Origin: Flexamia atlantica
Taxonomy: Eukaryota > Arthropoda > Insecta > Hemiptera > Cicadellidae
Assembly: GCA_035578135.1 (NCBI GenBank)
Contig: JAQJVK010000015.1
Coordinates: forward strand, 21,750,261-21,814,260
Direction: 5' to 3'
Length of the DNA: 64,000 nucleotides
Shown here piece by piece: positions 25,219-37,384 of this stretch (its first letter is position 1; each line of letters opens with the position of its first letter). A program made the position numbers and the translations under genes. A model generated the notes under the pieces. The model did not search any database, was not told the DNA's origin, and saw nothing but the letters and a program-made list of their open reading frames with translations.

Positions 25219-26236
25219 TATATAGCATCAATCCGTAGCTACAAATCATTCATAATACAAAACTTGTGTCTTCAATCGTAGACTCATATCCGGTTTTGCA
25301 AGCTCTACTAGCCTATTGGATGAAACATAGCTTAAAAAATGAGGTGTGAGGAATAAAATAATTATTCTTCCTCAGATTGGCTAACATTAATTTTGTACTA
25401 GCTGCAGGTTATGTTTCCGGTCCTCAAAAGAAGTCACATTTGTTCACATTTTCGACTGAGCTAACCTGAACACTATTATTATTATCTTCTCTTCTCTTCA
25501 CCACTACAGACCTTTCCCCACACCCCACTTCGAGAATTTTGCGGCCTACAAAGCGGCGCCGTCCGCAACATCTGACCTACAGTGGAGTTGATGTCATATA
25601 TCTTTTGAGCTGTCTGCTACTCGTATTTAAGTACTTAAAAAACGTTGTTTCGCATTCAAGTTAAACAATTGAATGTTTCACGTTCAATTAGGATAACAAT
25701 TATTAATTATCTTTTTATTCTTGGTTGAGGCTTATTGAGTACCAAACGACGATAATTCCTGGATAAAAAAAATTATATATTTTTGTGTGGCACGGGCCCT
25801 CTTGTGGCGCGGGCCCCTAGGCGCGCGCCTATGGCGCCTATGCTTAAATCCGGCCCTGATGGCTACAGTTGTTTGATTGTAGCCAAATGCTCCTGTGTTC
25901 AAGCTTTTTGGATTGTAAAATCTTTTCTTTCTTATAAAAACCTGAACAGAAAATAAATATACAATTTTCATTAATTGTTTCGATGTATAATTTCACGATA
26001 ATTTTGTAGCCACGATACACACAGATTACAGTATTTGTTGAGTAGGGCATTGAGTATAGTATGACTTAGTTAAAACATATTGAGATCTCTCCGTACATAT
26101 TTTAAGTTTATAATACCAGCCAGTTTTCAAATACAATACGGAATATGGCCTTCGACAGTTTTTCAAACCAAACATTTCCTTATAAATTAATTTTTCCCCA
26201 ATAACTTGAATAAGGGAGTCGGGTTCAGATATAAAT

Positions 26237-26414
26237 CCTACGTGGCTGCAGGGAGGAGGCGAAATATTCTGGTCAGGTATAACTGAGATTCAGAAAAATA
26301 GGAATTTGTTTCCTTTGATAGTGCGAGCACGAGGGAAAGATTACCTCCTCGGTTTATTCTCCCTGAAAGGAACAAGATCTTATCATTCTTAGCCGGGACA
26401 TTGTTACATTCTTT
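26237..26414 (+). repeat. 178-bp conserved core, copy 2
   Basis: It is identical by eye to 13430-13607, although the flanks of the two copies are clearly diverged and contain indels. The frame ending at TAG is kept here over the core. Confidence 0.6.
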
Positions 26415-28825
26415 AATTTTTGTTCCTTCAAAATCAATTTCCGTTACAGTGCGTGATATTCTAAATCATCGTATTTCCTATACAGTACTACGGGTTTTAT
26501 TTTATTCTGACGGCTTTTAATCAAATAGTCGCTGAAGTTGATTGTTTGCTAACTGAGGTAGCCACTATTTTATAGTATTTATTTTACAATCTATATTTTA
26601 AAATTATCCACGGAGTCCCGATCGTGGTTTATACCAGAATGTTAGTGACCAATGAATATTGTGTCAAAGGACTGTTCAGATAACGTTAACTCTTAGACTA
26701 AATAATAAACATGATAAATTGTGAAAATATTTATGACATAAAATATTTCAAGCACGGTTGAGATGCGAATGATCAGTTGGGGAGGACAACATATACTTTA
26801 CTGGGGTACGCAGATCTTGTGAGCTATATGGAAGCTGACCACTTTGGAAATATAATTGACGATTCGAAATATTAATCTGTTCTTTCTTTATATAAAGGTA
26901 AAGGGTTTTCTAATGGAAAGCAAATATCCAAAACTATAAGACCTACATGGCTGAAATTTGACATATGTGCTCCCCTTGGGACCTAGATGTGTTTTAAGAA
27001 AAGGCTTTACAAAACTCGCCCTATATTGTGGAACGGCCCTATGGTAATTCAAAGTTTTAATGTTAAACTATAGGGAAGCTTATGAAGATATCATGGCAAC
27101 CTTATAAAGTATCTTAAGTAGGTTGTTATAACGTCCGTGCGTTTTCTTTATGATCTCATTACTAGCGTAGTCCGTCACACGCACTGTCCGTTGGTACGTT
27201 GGACCTAGGTTGGCATAGGCACAAAAAAACTTGTGAGTTTATGTTTGGCCATAAATGTTTTAAGTTATATACTTAGATTTCAGTAGATCTCTGGGGACCT
27301 TCGTCGGAATGTGTTTTGTTTTTTAATATTGGTAAACCACAACAAACCCAAATTCTTTTTTTTGTATCAAAATTTACAGAAAAAAACCTGTTAAAATATC
27401 ACAACAAAATATTATTAATTGAGTTTCAAATAATTAAACTGCAAAGTCCACATAATATTTATGGACTGAGATTTATCTAGATTATTTCCCGCAGGCTTCT
27501 TGGTTAACATCCCGTAATGTAATAGAACCCTCGCCGTGTTAACAGTATTCACCGGCCACAACTCCTCCTTACGTCCCAGCTGGCCCCGTCACCGTGGTGA
27601 TACGATTTGTCATTGGCTACATCAATTGGATCCAACCGACATGCACTAGTAGCGTGTAAGATACAATCGTCATATTTTCGACGATTAAAAAACGAATGAA
27701 AGTATTATTCTGATTTCGTTTCACACGTTTTAGTTGCTAATTTGATAATATTTGTTAGGCCGGCCGCTCACTGCCCCGACAAAACGTTTTTGCCTTTTGT
27801 TTTTTTTGGTCTTACGTCGTCCAACAGCCATTCCTAGACTTGCATTTTTTATATAGTCATATGGACACAGCAGCCAAGAAAAATATATTTATAAAAAATT
27901 TTTTTGTCTTTTTGCGGCAATGTGCAACCTTTCCTTACACCATGTGTGTAACCGGCCTTAAACATTGAAGAGTGCCAACCAACTTGTCGAAATTCTTATA
28001 TCTAAAAGCGGTGGCAAAAGTGATAATTTTTTTTATCTTTGAATCCAAAATTTCAAACCCTTTACAGTTTAAATTTCAGCTTTGAACGTTTAGCACAATC
28101 AAAAAATTTAATTTTTGTATAGGTGAGATGTGAAAATATTATTTACCGAGAAATAATCTAATAGTACAAGTGGAGGTAGTTTTTTTATCTTTTTGATCTG
28201 CTCTTGAATTAGACTCTAATATGTGGAAGTAATTTACAACAGATTAGTGATTATTTATCTAAAATCCGGTAATGTATACCCAGCTAGTATTACGCAATAA
28301 GCATTAGAGTTTAATGGTGATATAATATCCGTAAATGGTCAGTGTTGTTTATGTTAATAGTTATTGCAATTCCATTTCAATCAGTATCCACCAATTGTTG
28401 TGAGATATATAACTGGGAACTATTTTTGTATTTTTATTAAAATGTACTTCTCGAGTTTGTAAAATGATTTGACGATTAAATTTTATATTTTGCTTTTATA
28501 GTTCATAAGTCTTATAAAAATGAAATGTATTGTCAGTTAATTGAATCAGGAGCATAAAGTGAATGATTTTCGTTCCTACATTATAGTTTTGGATGACATA
28601 ATAATAATAGAGATTTTAGAAAGTTTTGTGAAAGGTTGTTAAATTTATTAATTTATCGTTATCACGTATCCGACCCTAAACGTCTAAATGTTTTAACTTT
28701 AATTCAAAATAGTTCAAACAAGTTATAATAAAAAATACTCGTCAAGAACAAAATTGACTGCTGGAATCTCACTACAGAAAACTTTTATAACATATTAAAA
28801 GTGCACTGTTGAGGCTTTCAAACAA

Positions 28826-29541
28826 ACTTGAAATGAAATACAATCTTTATGCTCCTTGAATATTCAATTGCAATACAATGCAGTATATTATTCAATATAA
28901 ACTTACTAAAAAACATAAAAGTCCAAACAACAGAACAGTTTTAATTTTAAGGAACAATAAATTGGGTCCCGAGGTTAATAACCTGTATAGGAACCTACAC
29001 AAAATCTTACTCTCCGCCCAAGCGGTAGGTTTGGGGTTCGCCGGTCGAATTATATACTTTACTTATACCTAATCTAACAGTTTGAAAACTTACATTGATT
29101 TCCTTGCAAACATTAATTATAATATGAAACACAATAGTGACATGATTATTCCCTCCTTCAAATTGAGTTCAAAAACTAAAAATTCTTTTTATATACATTG
29201 ACGTCGGGGAAACAGCAATTTTTCTAAACACATTTTTAGTTTATGAAATAGTATTGAAAAATAGTCCTATATTATCATGATTTAGTAAGAAAGTCTTTAA
29301 TATTTTACAGAATTTATTATTGTTCAATTCTTTAAAATTGTCTAGTAAATGGTTAAAAAACGTTGGTGCCAATTAAATGTAAAATTTATTATACAGGGTA
29401 AGATTAGGTTTAGGCACATCACTATAAAATTTATTCCTAAGGTTTCCTCTTGGTCTAATATATGGTCTGTTACCACTCTTACAGTAAAAAACTCTTAACA
29501 CATTAAACACATACAAGTTTCTCAAAGGTAGGATATTACTT
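28826..29541 (-). pseudogene. 5'-truncated CR1-like non-LTR retrotransposon, end of ORF2 and 3' UTR
   Basis: The insertion is absent from A and B, which read through AACAAACTTTAAACTGTC. On the minus strand the 29541-29170 part resembles the C-terminal tail of a non-LTR reverse transcriptase (SGNRPYIRPRGNLRN and later FNHLLDNFKELNNN, with stops). A 3' UTR follows and ends in ATAAAGATTGTATTTCATTTC, a short pentamer-repeat tail of the kind found in CR1-clade elements. The fragment is dead, with internal stops. Confidence 0.55.
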
Positions 29542-31918
29542 TAAACTGTCTTGTCTACTTGTTGGGTAACATAACAGTTAGATCTAAGGACGTTGAGGAA
29601 AGCATATTTTTACAACACTAGAAAAGTGGGGTCGCCCTGAGAGGCGTGACAGGAATTATAGAAAATAAAACACATGAGACCCACGCCACGTAAATATTTT
29701 ATACTTCATATTTCAGAGTGCAGCAAAATGGACGTCCCTCGCCCAGAGATTATTGTGCTGGGTCCTAAAATACCGTCCCTTGCAGGGGAATACTAAAATT
29801 ATATAGAAACGAAATTTGAAACCACAAATCCTGCTTATCTTAAATTTCACACAATTTATTAGTTCTGAAAAGCCTCCATATTATGTTTCATAACTGCATG
29901 TAAAAAGGTACTTTTGAGCCTTGGAACGAACTGTTTTTTTTGCGCACTGCACACAATGAAGTAGGGTCGAGTTTGTGTTCGACTAGAAAGGTAACATCGG
30001 CGTTATGGGAGATGGGGGTAGAATTGTGATATTTTTCGTGACCGGACTCCCCTCCTTAAATGGTCTCTTTCATTTGAAGAATCTTGTCTGTCAGCGGTTT
30101 AGATGATAAGTTTTATAAATGATAAAAGTAAAAATGAACAGCTATAAATTACTTCAATTTTGAATCAGCTACGTCATAACATTGATCTATTTATATTATT
30201 TGCAACTAAATTAGCTGTTAAACCATATCATATAACAATAGATCAGCAACTAAACATTCACAAGCCATATAGTCATCTTCTTATATTAGTAAATAATTTA
30301 CTGCCGAAGAAAACTGGTTATTGTAATACAAAGTATAAAATAACATACTTTGTGTAATACGGCGCAAATGCCACCGTATTTCAGGTGTAAAGAAAATAAA
30401 TACACACACAATGATTACTTTATCCTAAAAAAAGAACAAGCTTTTTAATAACCTATAAGACACATAATTTTACCTCCATCAGTATATCAGATAGTAATTT
30501 ATTCTGATTTTGTAAACTATTTTCAGCTAAACTATATATTAAGGACAAAGGGAGTCCAATATATCAGTTTGTATCGGCTTTATTGGGTGAAACAAACGTT
30601 TCAGTGTTTGACCAGGGGCTTGGCTTTTGTCGCCGAGGCTTTGACTGAAATCTCTTGATTACGTGTTCTATTTAATACTGGAACACAGTAAATTTTTACT
30701 AATAGTAGTCCTTTGTTAAACCCCGAGAACTATTTTTATCAAATTAATTGTGTAATATACTGTCGAAATTGTAGAGCTTACAAATTGAAGAATTGGGTCT
30801 TTACAATAGAATAATACCTCAATTTAATAAGAATTATAATTAGGTACTAGCCTATCATAAAAAAGGTAATGTTTAAATGGTTTGCTAAAATTATCTTAAC
30901 AGTTTATTTTTTACATTTCAGAAAGCGAATACAACATGAATTTTAGAATATTGAGACGTCTATTTTTTAATATTTCATATTAAGTCTATTTTGTAAAAGG
31001 CCTAATTTGATTGAAAAACAACTCACACGGTGTGAAAAAATTGGACTTTCCCTTTAATTACGAGAGACTAAGTTCGTAACGTTTACTGAGTTGTAAAAAA
31101 TCATATAATTTTGAATATACAGTAATATTTTAAGTTATTTGGGTCGTGTCCAAAAACCAAACTCACCTGAACACCTTAATGATTTCTCTTCTTAACGTTT
31201 GTGAAGAATAATATAAATAGTCAATTATTATTACTTATAAGTTGATATAAATTCATTTGCGATCTCCTAGTAGACAAAGCCATGACAGGGGATTCCACAT
31301 CCTAGATATTTAAGTTGAATCTATTTATATTTAGTTTATGAAAAAAACAATAAACTTGCGTCAACCGTGGGCACCATATGATGCAATGAAAGAAAATGTA
31401 CTGGTTATATCAGTGTAACGGAATAAAAAATAGTGTCGTATAAAGACTGCAAGTAAAACCATTAAAATAGTTTTTAAAATTTAAAATTTAATAAGCTCCA
31501 ATACTTACAGTTCCCTATTAAGCATTAAAAAGTAGACACCGTTTATACATTTCATTATTGTCTAAAATAAATAAGCTATATTGTTTAATTTTAGAATCTA
31601 AGACAGAACTTCGAGAGAAAAGATATAAAATAAATTCTTGCAGCTTGGAAAGTAATCTTAAGATTAACTTTTTCTCCGAGTAATTAACGTTAATGCAAGT
31701 TTATCTAGAAAGAAATACGTATTTTGTAAAGCTGTATCCTTCCTGCCAACATCTTTAATTTTAATTTTTAAATATTAAAGTCGACGTCGATAGGCTCATC
31801 AAGGTCAAGCGTGTAATATTTAACAAACATTTGTCGTACATGATTTGTATAAAAAATTATAATATTTATTTTTTATTCGTATTTTATTTTTCATATTCTA
31901 TAGAGAAACTTTTCATAA

Positions 31919-33019
31919 GGGACGGGGACAGCTGGGACGGGGACAGCTAGGACGGGGACAGCTGGGACAGGGACAGCTAGGACGGGGACAGCTAGGACGG
32001 AGACAGCCGGGACGGAGACAGCTGGGATGGGGACAGCTAGGACGGGGACAGCCGGGACGGAGACAGCTAGGACGGAGACAGCCGGGACGGAGACAGCCGG
32101 GACGGAGACAGCTGGGATGGGGACAGCTAGGACGGAGACAGCCGGGACGGGGACAGCTAGGACGGAGACAGCCGGGACGGAGACAGCTGGGATGGGGACA
32201 GCTAGGACGGGGACAGCCGGGTCGGAGACAGCTGGGACGGGGACAGCCGGGACGGAGACAGCTGGGACGGAGACAGCTAGGACGGGGACAGCTGGGACGG
32301 GGACAGCTAAGACGGGGACAGCTGGGACGGGGACAGCTAAGACGGGGACAGCTGGGACAGGGGGTAGCTGGGACGGGGACAGCTGGGACGGGGACAGCTA
32401 GGACGGGGACAGCTAGGACGGAGACAGCTGGGACGGGGACAGCTAGGACGGGGACAGCCGGGACGGAGACAGCTAGGACGGGGACAGCCGGGTCGGAGAC
32501 AGCCGTGACGGGGACAGCCAGGACGGGGACAGCCGGGACGGAGACAGCTGGGACGGGGACAGCTAGGACGGGGACAGCCGGGACGGAGACAGCTAGGACG
32601 GAGACAGCTGGGACGGGGACAGCTGGGACGGAGACAGCTAGGATGGGGACAGCTGGGACGGGGGCAGCTAGGACGGGGACAGCTGGGACGGGGACAGCTA
32701 GGACGGGGACAGCTGGGACGGGGACAGCTAGGACAGGGACAGCTGGGACGGGGACAGCCGGGACGGGGACAGCCGGGACGGGGACAGCTGGGACGGAGAC
32801 AGCTGGGACGGGGACAGCTGGGACGGAGACAGCTAGGACGGAGACAGCTAGGACGGGGGTAGCTGGGATGGGGGTAGCTGGGACGGGGACAGCTGGGACG
32901 GGGACAGCTGGGACGGGGACAGCTGGGACGGGGACAGCTGGGACGGGGACAGCTGGGACGGGGGTAGCTGGGACGGGGACAGCTGGGACGGGTCAGCTGG
33001 GACGGGGACAGCCGGGACG
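31919..33019. repeat. 15-bp minisatellite, about 73 copies
   Basis: The unit is GGGACGGGGACAGCT with variants at two points (CTA, CTG or CCG; GGGGAC or GGAGAC). The period is a multiple of three, so long frames stay open on both strands (Thr-Ala-Gly-type repeats on plus, Pro-Ser-Cys or Pro-Ser-Gln-Leu-type on minus); these are artefacts. One 16-bp unit shifts frame near 32360. The plus strand is G-rich with runs fitting G-quadruplex spacing. It occupies the place of about 480 bp of element A. Confidence 0.95.
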
Positions 33020-33549
33020 AAAAGGAGTTGAGGCTGGTGAATAATGTCAACGCGGCGCAGTTTCAATTACATTACTGGATGTTAACCAAGAACCTGCGGG
33101 AAATTATCTGGATTAATCTCCTCAATTCACCAATATTCTTAATTAAAACTAGACTCTATGAATAAGGTGTGCAATTAAGAACTAACATTTAGTATGCGTA
33201 GAATATTACAGGCCTCTGTCCTTTTACATGATTGTGTAAATATGTGGAGTTATCAATGGTTTTATCATTCTCAAGTAAAGAAATTATACTATTGTGGTAA
33301 AATAGATTGTACCCACTAAAAAACTGTATTTTTTAACTGTAGTTAAATTATTTGTAGTTTCACATGTCATATCGAAGAAAATAACCGTCATTCGCCTGCA
33401 TTTTGTCAAAGTTTTGTTAATACTACTTCTATAATAAATTTTTAATATTGAAAACTGCAATGGTTGTAATTATGGTTTGTAATTGTTAAGAAAAACAAAA
33501 ATAGGTCTGACTGATAATTTTCTTTTTTTAAATTCATTGTTTTTGGTTC

Positions 33550-33690
33550 AGGGTATCCTGGCTGTGAGTTACTAATCTTGTCACTCTATAGGTTCTTTTT
33601 CTACCTGAAGACGGGATCAGATTCCAGATCCCGAAACGTAGTGAAACTTATATTTGCTAATCTGTGCCTAAATCAAAATCTAAATCAAAA
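33550..33690 (+). mobile_element. PLE 3' tail remnant, unit 3
   Basis: Paralogue of 9300-9560. It keeps the full pattern CTGAAGA (33605-33611), one base (C), GGGATC (33613-33618), an eight-base loop, GATCCC (33627-33632) and GAAAC (33633-33637). The six-base stem is perfect. No PLE coding is attached. Confidence 0.5.
33605..33637 (+). ncRNA. Hammerhead-like core with perfect stem II
   Basis: It has the CUGANGA box, one extra base, a perfect 6-bp stem and GAAAC, the same order as the PLE tails at 936-960, 54152-54182 and 54349-54379. A convincing stem III and cleavage triplet are not seen after GAAAC (GTAGT follows), so this may be a degenerate ribozyme. Confidence 0.35.
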
Positions 33691-34154
33691 TATGATAATT
33701 TTCTGCTTTATAACGGTCCAACTTATCCAGTGACAGTTGATAGACTTGCATGGTGGATTGGGATTTAACAGATTCTCTAACAGCATGACTATAAATTAAA
33801 AAATCCAAGCAAAATCAACATGATTTTCTCGAGTATAAAAGCGGTTAAAGCAGTATAGAAAATAATTTGTAGAGTTTGCATACCACATCAAAGTTTATGT
33901 AATCGAATTTCAAATTTTCATCTCATATCTAGTTGTTCGTAAACATAAAAAAAACGGTAAATTAGGATGGTTAGAAATTGTTTGACTTGGATTTTTAATT
34001 TTGATCGTAAGGCATAAAGTTTTACAAACCGTAGGTCTATCATTTAATCGTTGTAGAATTGAAGCCGTGGCTGGTACTTTTGTAACTAATATGTTTTAAA
34101 AACTTCAAACTGCTGTCATAGAGTGTGTTAGCTTATCACTTGCCGATTTCAGTA

Positions 34155-34300
34155 AATGTAAAATAAAGTAGCTGTACCGAAGTTAAAATAACGTGGTTGT
34201 AGAACCAGGTGAACAACAAACTTGTAAAACTGCCATTTTTCCTGATGCTTGGGGCAACCAGAAAAATAAACTTTACCTTTAAACAAGAATAACATTGTCT
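34155..34300 (+). pseudogene. Coding-like island with DAWGNQKNK motif, unit 3
   Basis: Direct paralogue of 10025-10175. The frame ends in a stop right after KLYL here (CTTTACCTTTAAAC), so this copy is broken relative to unit 1. Confidence 0.3.
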
Positions 34301-34369
34301 CGAATCAATCGCCGACGGTATTTCGTATTTATTTGCAGACAAAACTAACGTGTCTTGTAGGTTTTGAAA

Positions 34370-35790
34370 GAGATACATTTTTTATGTTATTGAAAGCGGA
34401 AATTAATGTTGAAGGTTTTCATGAACAACAATGTTAAAACTAAATTTTTCAAGTGACAATAATTTGCCAACGCTAATCACTTATGTTTACAATTAATTAT
34501 AGTAGAGATTTCTGAAGTTATAAAAAAAATGAACCCAACTGCAGTTTTGAGAATAACCGCATAATATACAATAACATCCTTACCCCTATCAAAGGTATTT
34601 CAGTGATAACCAATTAGTAAGGGAAATTAAAACCAAACAGAGAGGTTTTGATTGACTAATTTGTCCATACCATTTGTTTAAACGCAAATCGTTGGATTAC
34701 AGATGATCTGAACTTGATTTAATTCCTACATTTCACAAGCATGATCTGTGCATTAGATTCTTAATAGCGCCTACATGAAAAGGCACTGCCTTTTATCACG
34801 TACTGGTCGGTAAAATAACGTTATTTAGTGAAGCCGTGACGTCATAAAAGTCTTTGCACTTATGTGCATTCGCATTACCTCATGTCCATTCGGTAGTGTA
34901 GAGAAGGTATATGTATTCTACTTGACACTAACGCGCACTAGCACTCCTTTTGGTCCTTGTACAGTAGTGTAGAGGATAAGTTTTCAGTTATTATTTGCGC
35001 ATTAATGGGGTAAGGATAAAATGACCATAAGTTAACAAGTGGTTTGGAAATATACGTCCAAGCCGTTAGTAATCTGAAATGTAGAGTCCTATTATGTTCA
35101 ACTTAGCCTGGTTTAATAATCCGTGAGCCATTTTCTAGTACTTAACTACCAGGTGGGTTCACATAAATTAGAGTTTTAGATAAAGAGGAGACACAAATGC
35201 ACCTTTATCACTATAAAACGTCAAACAGGGAATGTTAATGGCTAGTAGAGACATAATCAAAAAAAAGTGTTAAAAAACAAAAAAGTTCCAAATAGTAAGG
35301 TTGGGTGCTGATTGAATTTTGTGAACTAAAAAATTAACTGGAATAAATATTTAAATTTTTAACAAATATCCCTTAAAATGTCACACATAGTAAATCCTAA
35401 GGTAGACCACAATAGTTTTATTCAGGGCTTCCAAATAAAAAGCCCCTATTTAGGTTAGAATCCTAAATTAGATATAATTTACACCATCACAGAATCGCTA
35501 AACTATGTAGTTTTTGGTTGAAAAAAACCTTTCTTTCCCTGATGTTTATTTCTTTGCTGCATTTAATATATGGCACTAGTACCATTAGTTATTCTTATAT
35601 CTTGCATTCCTTACGTTTTGTCTAAAGGTTAAACGTTCGCTGAGTATGCAAATCTTTTGAAATGAAGACTTTTTGTTTCTTAAAAAACGAAATAACCTAA
35701 TTTGTCTTTACAAGGAAAAGGTGAGTTGGGTGAACCAGCAAAGAAAACTATTATCAAGAATGCTTTTTTTACTTTTATTTTTGAATACAC
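34370..35790. repeat. Nearly identical block shared with unit 1
   Basis: It matches 10250-11680 with only a handful of differences, while the sequence on either side (33129-34100 and 36000-36560) is visibly more diverged from unit 1. No gene is seen in it. Confidence 0.7.
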
Positions 35791-36582
35791 AATAAAGAGG
35801 TTATTTTTCATAGGTCATATTATATTACTAATTAATTTGTTTTCTTTTGAATAAATAAGGGAAAAGAAATTAAAATGTTTTTAGAAGAAATCAAACATAA
35901 GTAGAAACAAATAAAAAATAACTTAAGTACAATAACTTATTCTTGAGTTTATATTTACATCATGTATAAGATCATATTAAAAGTATAGAATAGACGGAAA
36001 TAAGTTCGTAAAGCTACGTTTTGTCCGTTGAAGTAGGTCATGTTTGACATATGACAGAAATGTGATTGTTTCTTAAATTTCAATATGCCATTTCCTATAC
36101 CCCATCTAAAAAGCGACCTCTCTCATTTCATACGTGTTTATAGAAAATTGTATTCTAAAATTCAGTATGATGGATTCTTTTTAATAATTTTCTTTTATAA
36201 ATTACTTGTAGTATTTGAGTTGATTTTGGCAATTAGGTAAATTAGGTGTCAATGGATTTTAATGCTAAAAGTAAGGATTTAAGTATAATAAATTTTTATA
36301 TTTAATTATCTTTAACAAAGTTGTTTTTGTTTTTAATGTTTATAAAACTATTAAAAAGGCTTTAAGGGTGAAATTGTAATCATAGAGATTACTTTTAACT
36401 TAGATAAGTTTTTCAAAGATGGGATTTAAACCTGTGCTTGACAGGAATATAAAACTCTTATAAAGTGTCAAGGATTACCTCCTTTTTTGTTAGATTAACA
36501 ATTCGTGCCTTTGTAAGATAAAATCATTGTTTCAATGCAATATAAGTTATGATTAGCTGTACAGTACAGGTATTAGTCACAA

Positions 36583-37384
36583 TCTATACTTATTTAATAC
36601 ACGAGCAGTTTTTTTGTTACAAAGACTCCTCCTAAACTACTGAACCGATTTTCATGTTTTCGGTGTCATTGGAAAGAGCTTGGCGTGAAGTTTTGCAGGA
36701 AATAAAATTTAAAAAGGTTTGACAAAAGGGAAGAGCCCTAGGCGCCCTTAAAGTTTCGTATTAGTCCATAAGATTTAACATGGGAATAGAAATTTCAAAT
36801 AAAGCAGCTGATTGGAGCAAACAAAATTTTTCAGCAAAGCCATATGCTGTTAATGGAATTAAAACCATTGCATGTAGAGCTGGAGGCATTTCAGTTGATG
36901 GAAGATGTAAATAAATAAACTATTATCCTATTACATACTTAAGGTCAGAATTCAGTTTTAAAAACATTTATTTGGAATCATATTTGTAAAGATCTTAATG
37001 ATTACATACGTTTATATTCCAAAGAAAAATACTAAAAGGAGAAATAAATTCTTATGTATGAATTCTATAAGTATAAATAAAAATAAAAGAAAAAAGAAAC
37101 AGACTTAACATTGATTTTAAGTAGATTTATCGAACCATTTTAGTTCGGTTTGAGATTAAGACAGGTCATACGCTACTTAGGGCCGGGAAACGTGGACATC
37201 TCCTTAAAGATGACTGAGTATTCACAAAAAATTTAGTTTTAAAAAGATTTTGTAAAAAGTGTCAGTACAACAGGAAGTTCAACCATATAGTTAATAAAAT
37301 AGTTCTAGAATACGGAACAATAATTATTTTTATTTTGAAATAAATACATAACAATTGCTCGATTTCGAGCAACAGGTTTACTAG
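36583..37384 (+). mobile_element. Non-autonomous Helitron, 802 bp
   Basis: The 5' end is TCTATACTTATT, preceded by A. The 3' end has a hairpin of 7-bp stem (TTGCTCG-ATTT-CGAGCAA, 37355-37372), an 8-base spacer and CTAG (37381-37384) followed by T. These are the canonical Helitron termini (TC start, hairpin, CTRR end, A/T target). Units 1 and 2 lack the insert: the bases after it (TATAGTTTTAATTGCCTACGATT region) align with unit 1 around 12500-12530. It carries no Rep/helicase. Confidence 0.8.
36780..36914 (+). CDS. Small ORF inside Helitron, unknown
   Basis: A 44-codon frame starts in good context (AACATGG) and runs MGIEISNKAADWSKQN and on to a TAA. The composition is protein-like (AADWSKQN, then ACRAGGISVDGRCK). 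It may be a captured or residual Helitron-borne fragment. I do not recognise a domain, and there is no evidence of expression. Confidence 0.2.
   Translation: MGIEISNKAADWSKQNFSAKPYAVNGIKTIACRAGGISVDGRCK

Larger units (their letters stand above)
23764..25858. mobile_element. Non-autonomous hAT-like element, 2,095 bp
   Basis: The termini are exact 14-bp inverted repeats, CAGGGCCGGATTTA and TAAATCCGGCCCTG, with 8-bp target duplications and an empty paralogous site in unit 1. GGGCCCCTAGGC-type sequence follows at both ends. No transposase is present. The interior holds a degenerate array of CGGTCGCATTGCGGTCGGTAAA-like repeats (about 23925-24225, resuming at 24848-24965), a nested MITE and a long hairpin. 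Open frames at 23756-24350 come from the GC-rich repeats. Confidence 0.85.
14653..27460. repeat. Macro-tandem unit 2 (about 12.8 kb)
   Basis: Paralogous to unit 1, with private changes. There is a 2.7-kb insertion at about 15172-17850. The counterpart of unit-1 8960-12178 is lost and replaced by 22173-22866. A hAT element sits at 23764-25858. Otherwise it is collinear with unit 1 and contains no recognisable gene. Confidence 0.8.
27467..33128. mobile_element. Element C: third copy of the long-TIR element
   Basis: The left end (ATCTAGATTATTTCCCGCAGG) and right end (33035-33128; complement ATCCAGATAATTTCCCGCAGG) remain paired over about 90 bp. The inner part of the right repeat has been replaced by the minisatellite at 31919-33019. 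The interior aligns with A, and a 65-codon frame (30160-30357) matches A 6055-6252 almost exactly, but B breaks it, so it is not called a gene. Confidence 0.65.

Noticed and set aside
31919..33019. CRISPR-like array
   Set aside because: The units are contiguous 15-mers with no unique spacers, in a eukaryotic repeat context.
32027..33066. Long open frames on both strands (124, 179, 237 and 72 codons)
   Set aside because: They arise because the 15-bp minisatellite unit is a multiple of three; the peptides are pure repeats with no start context or domain.
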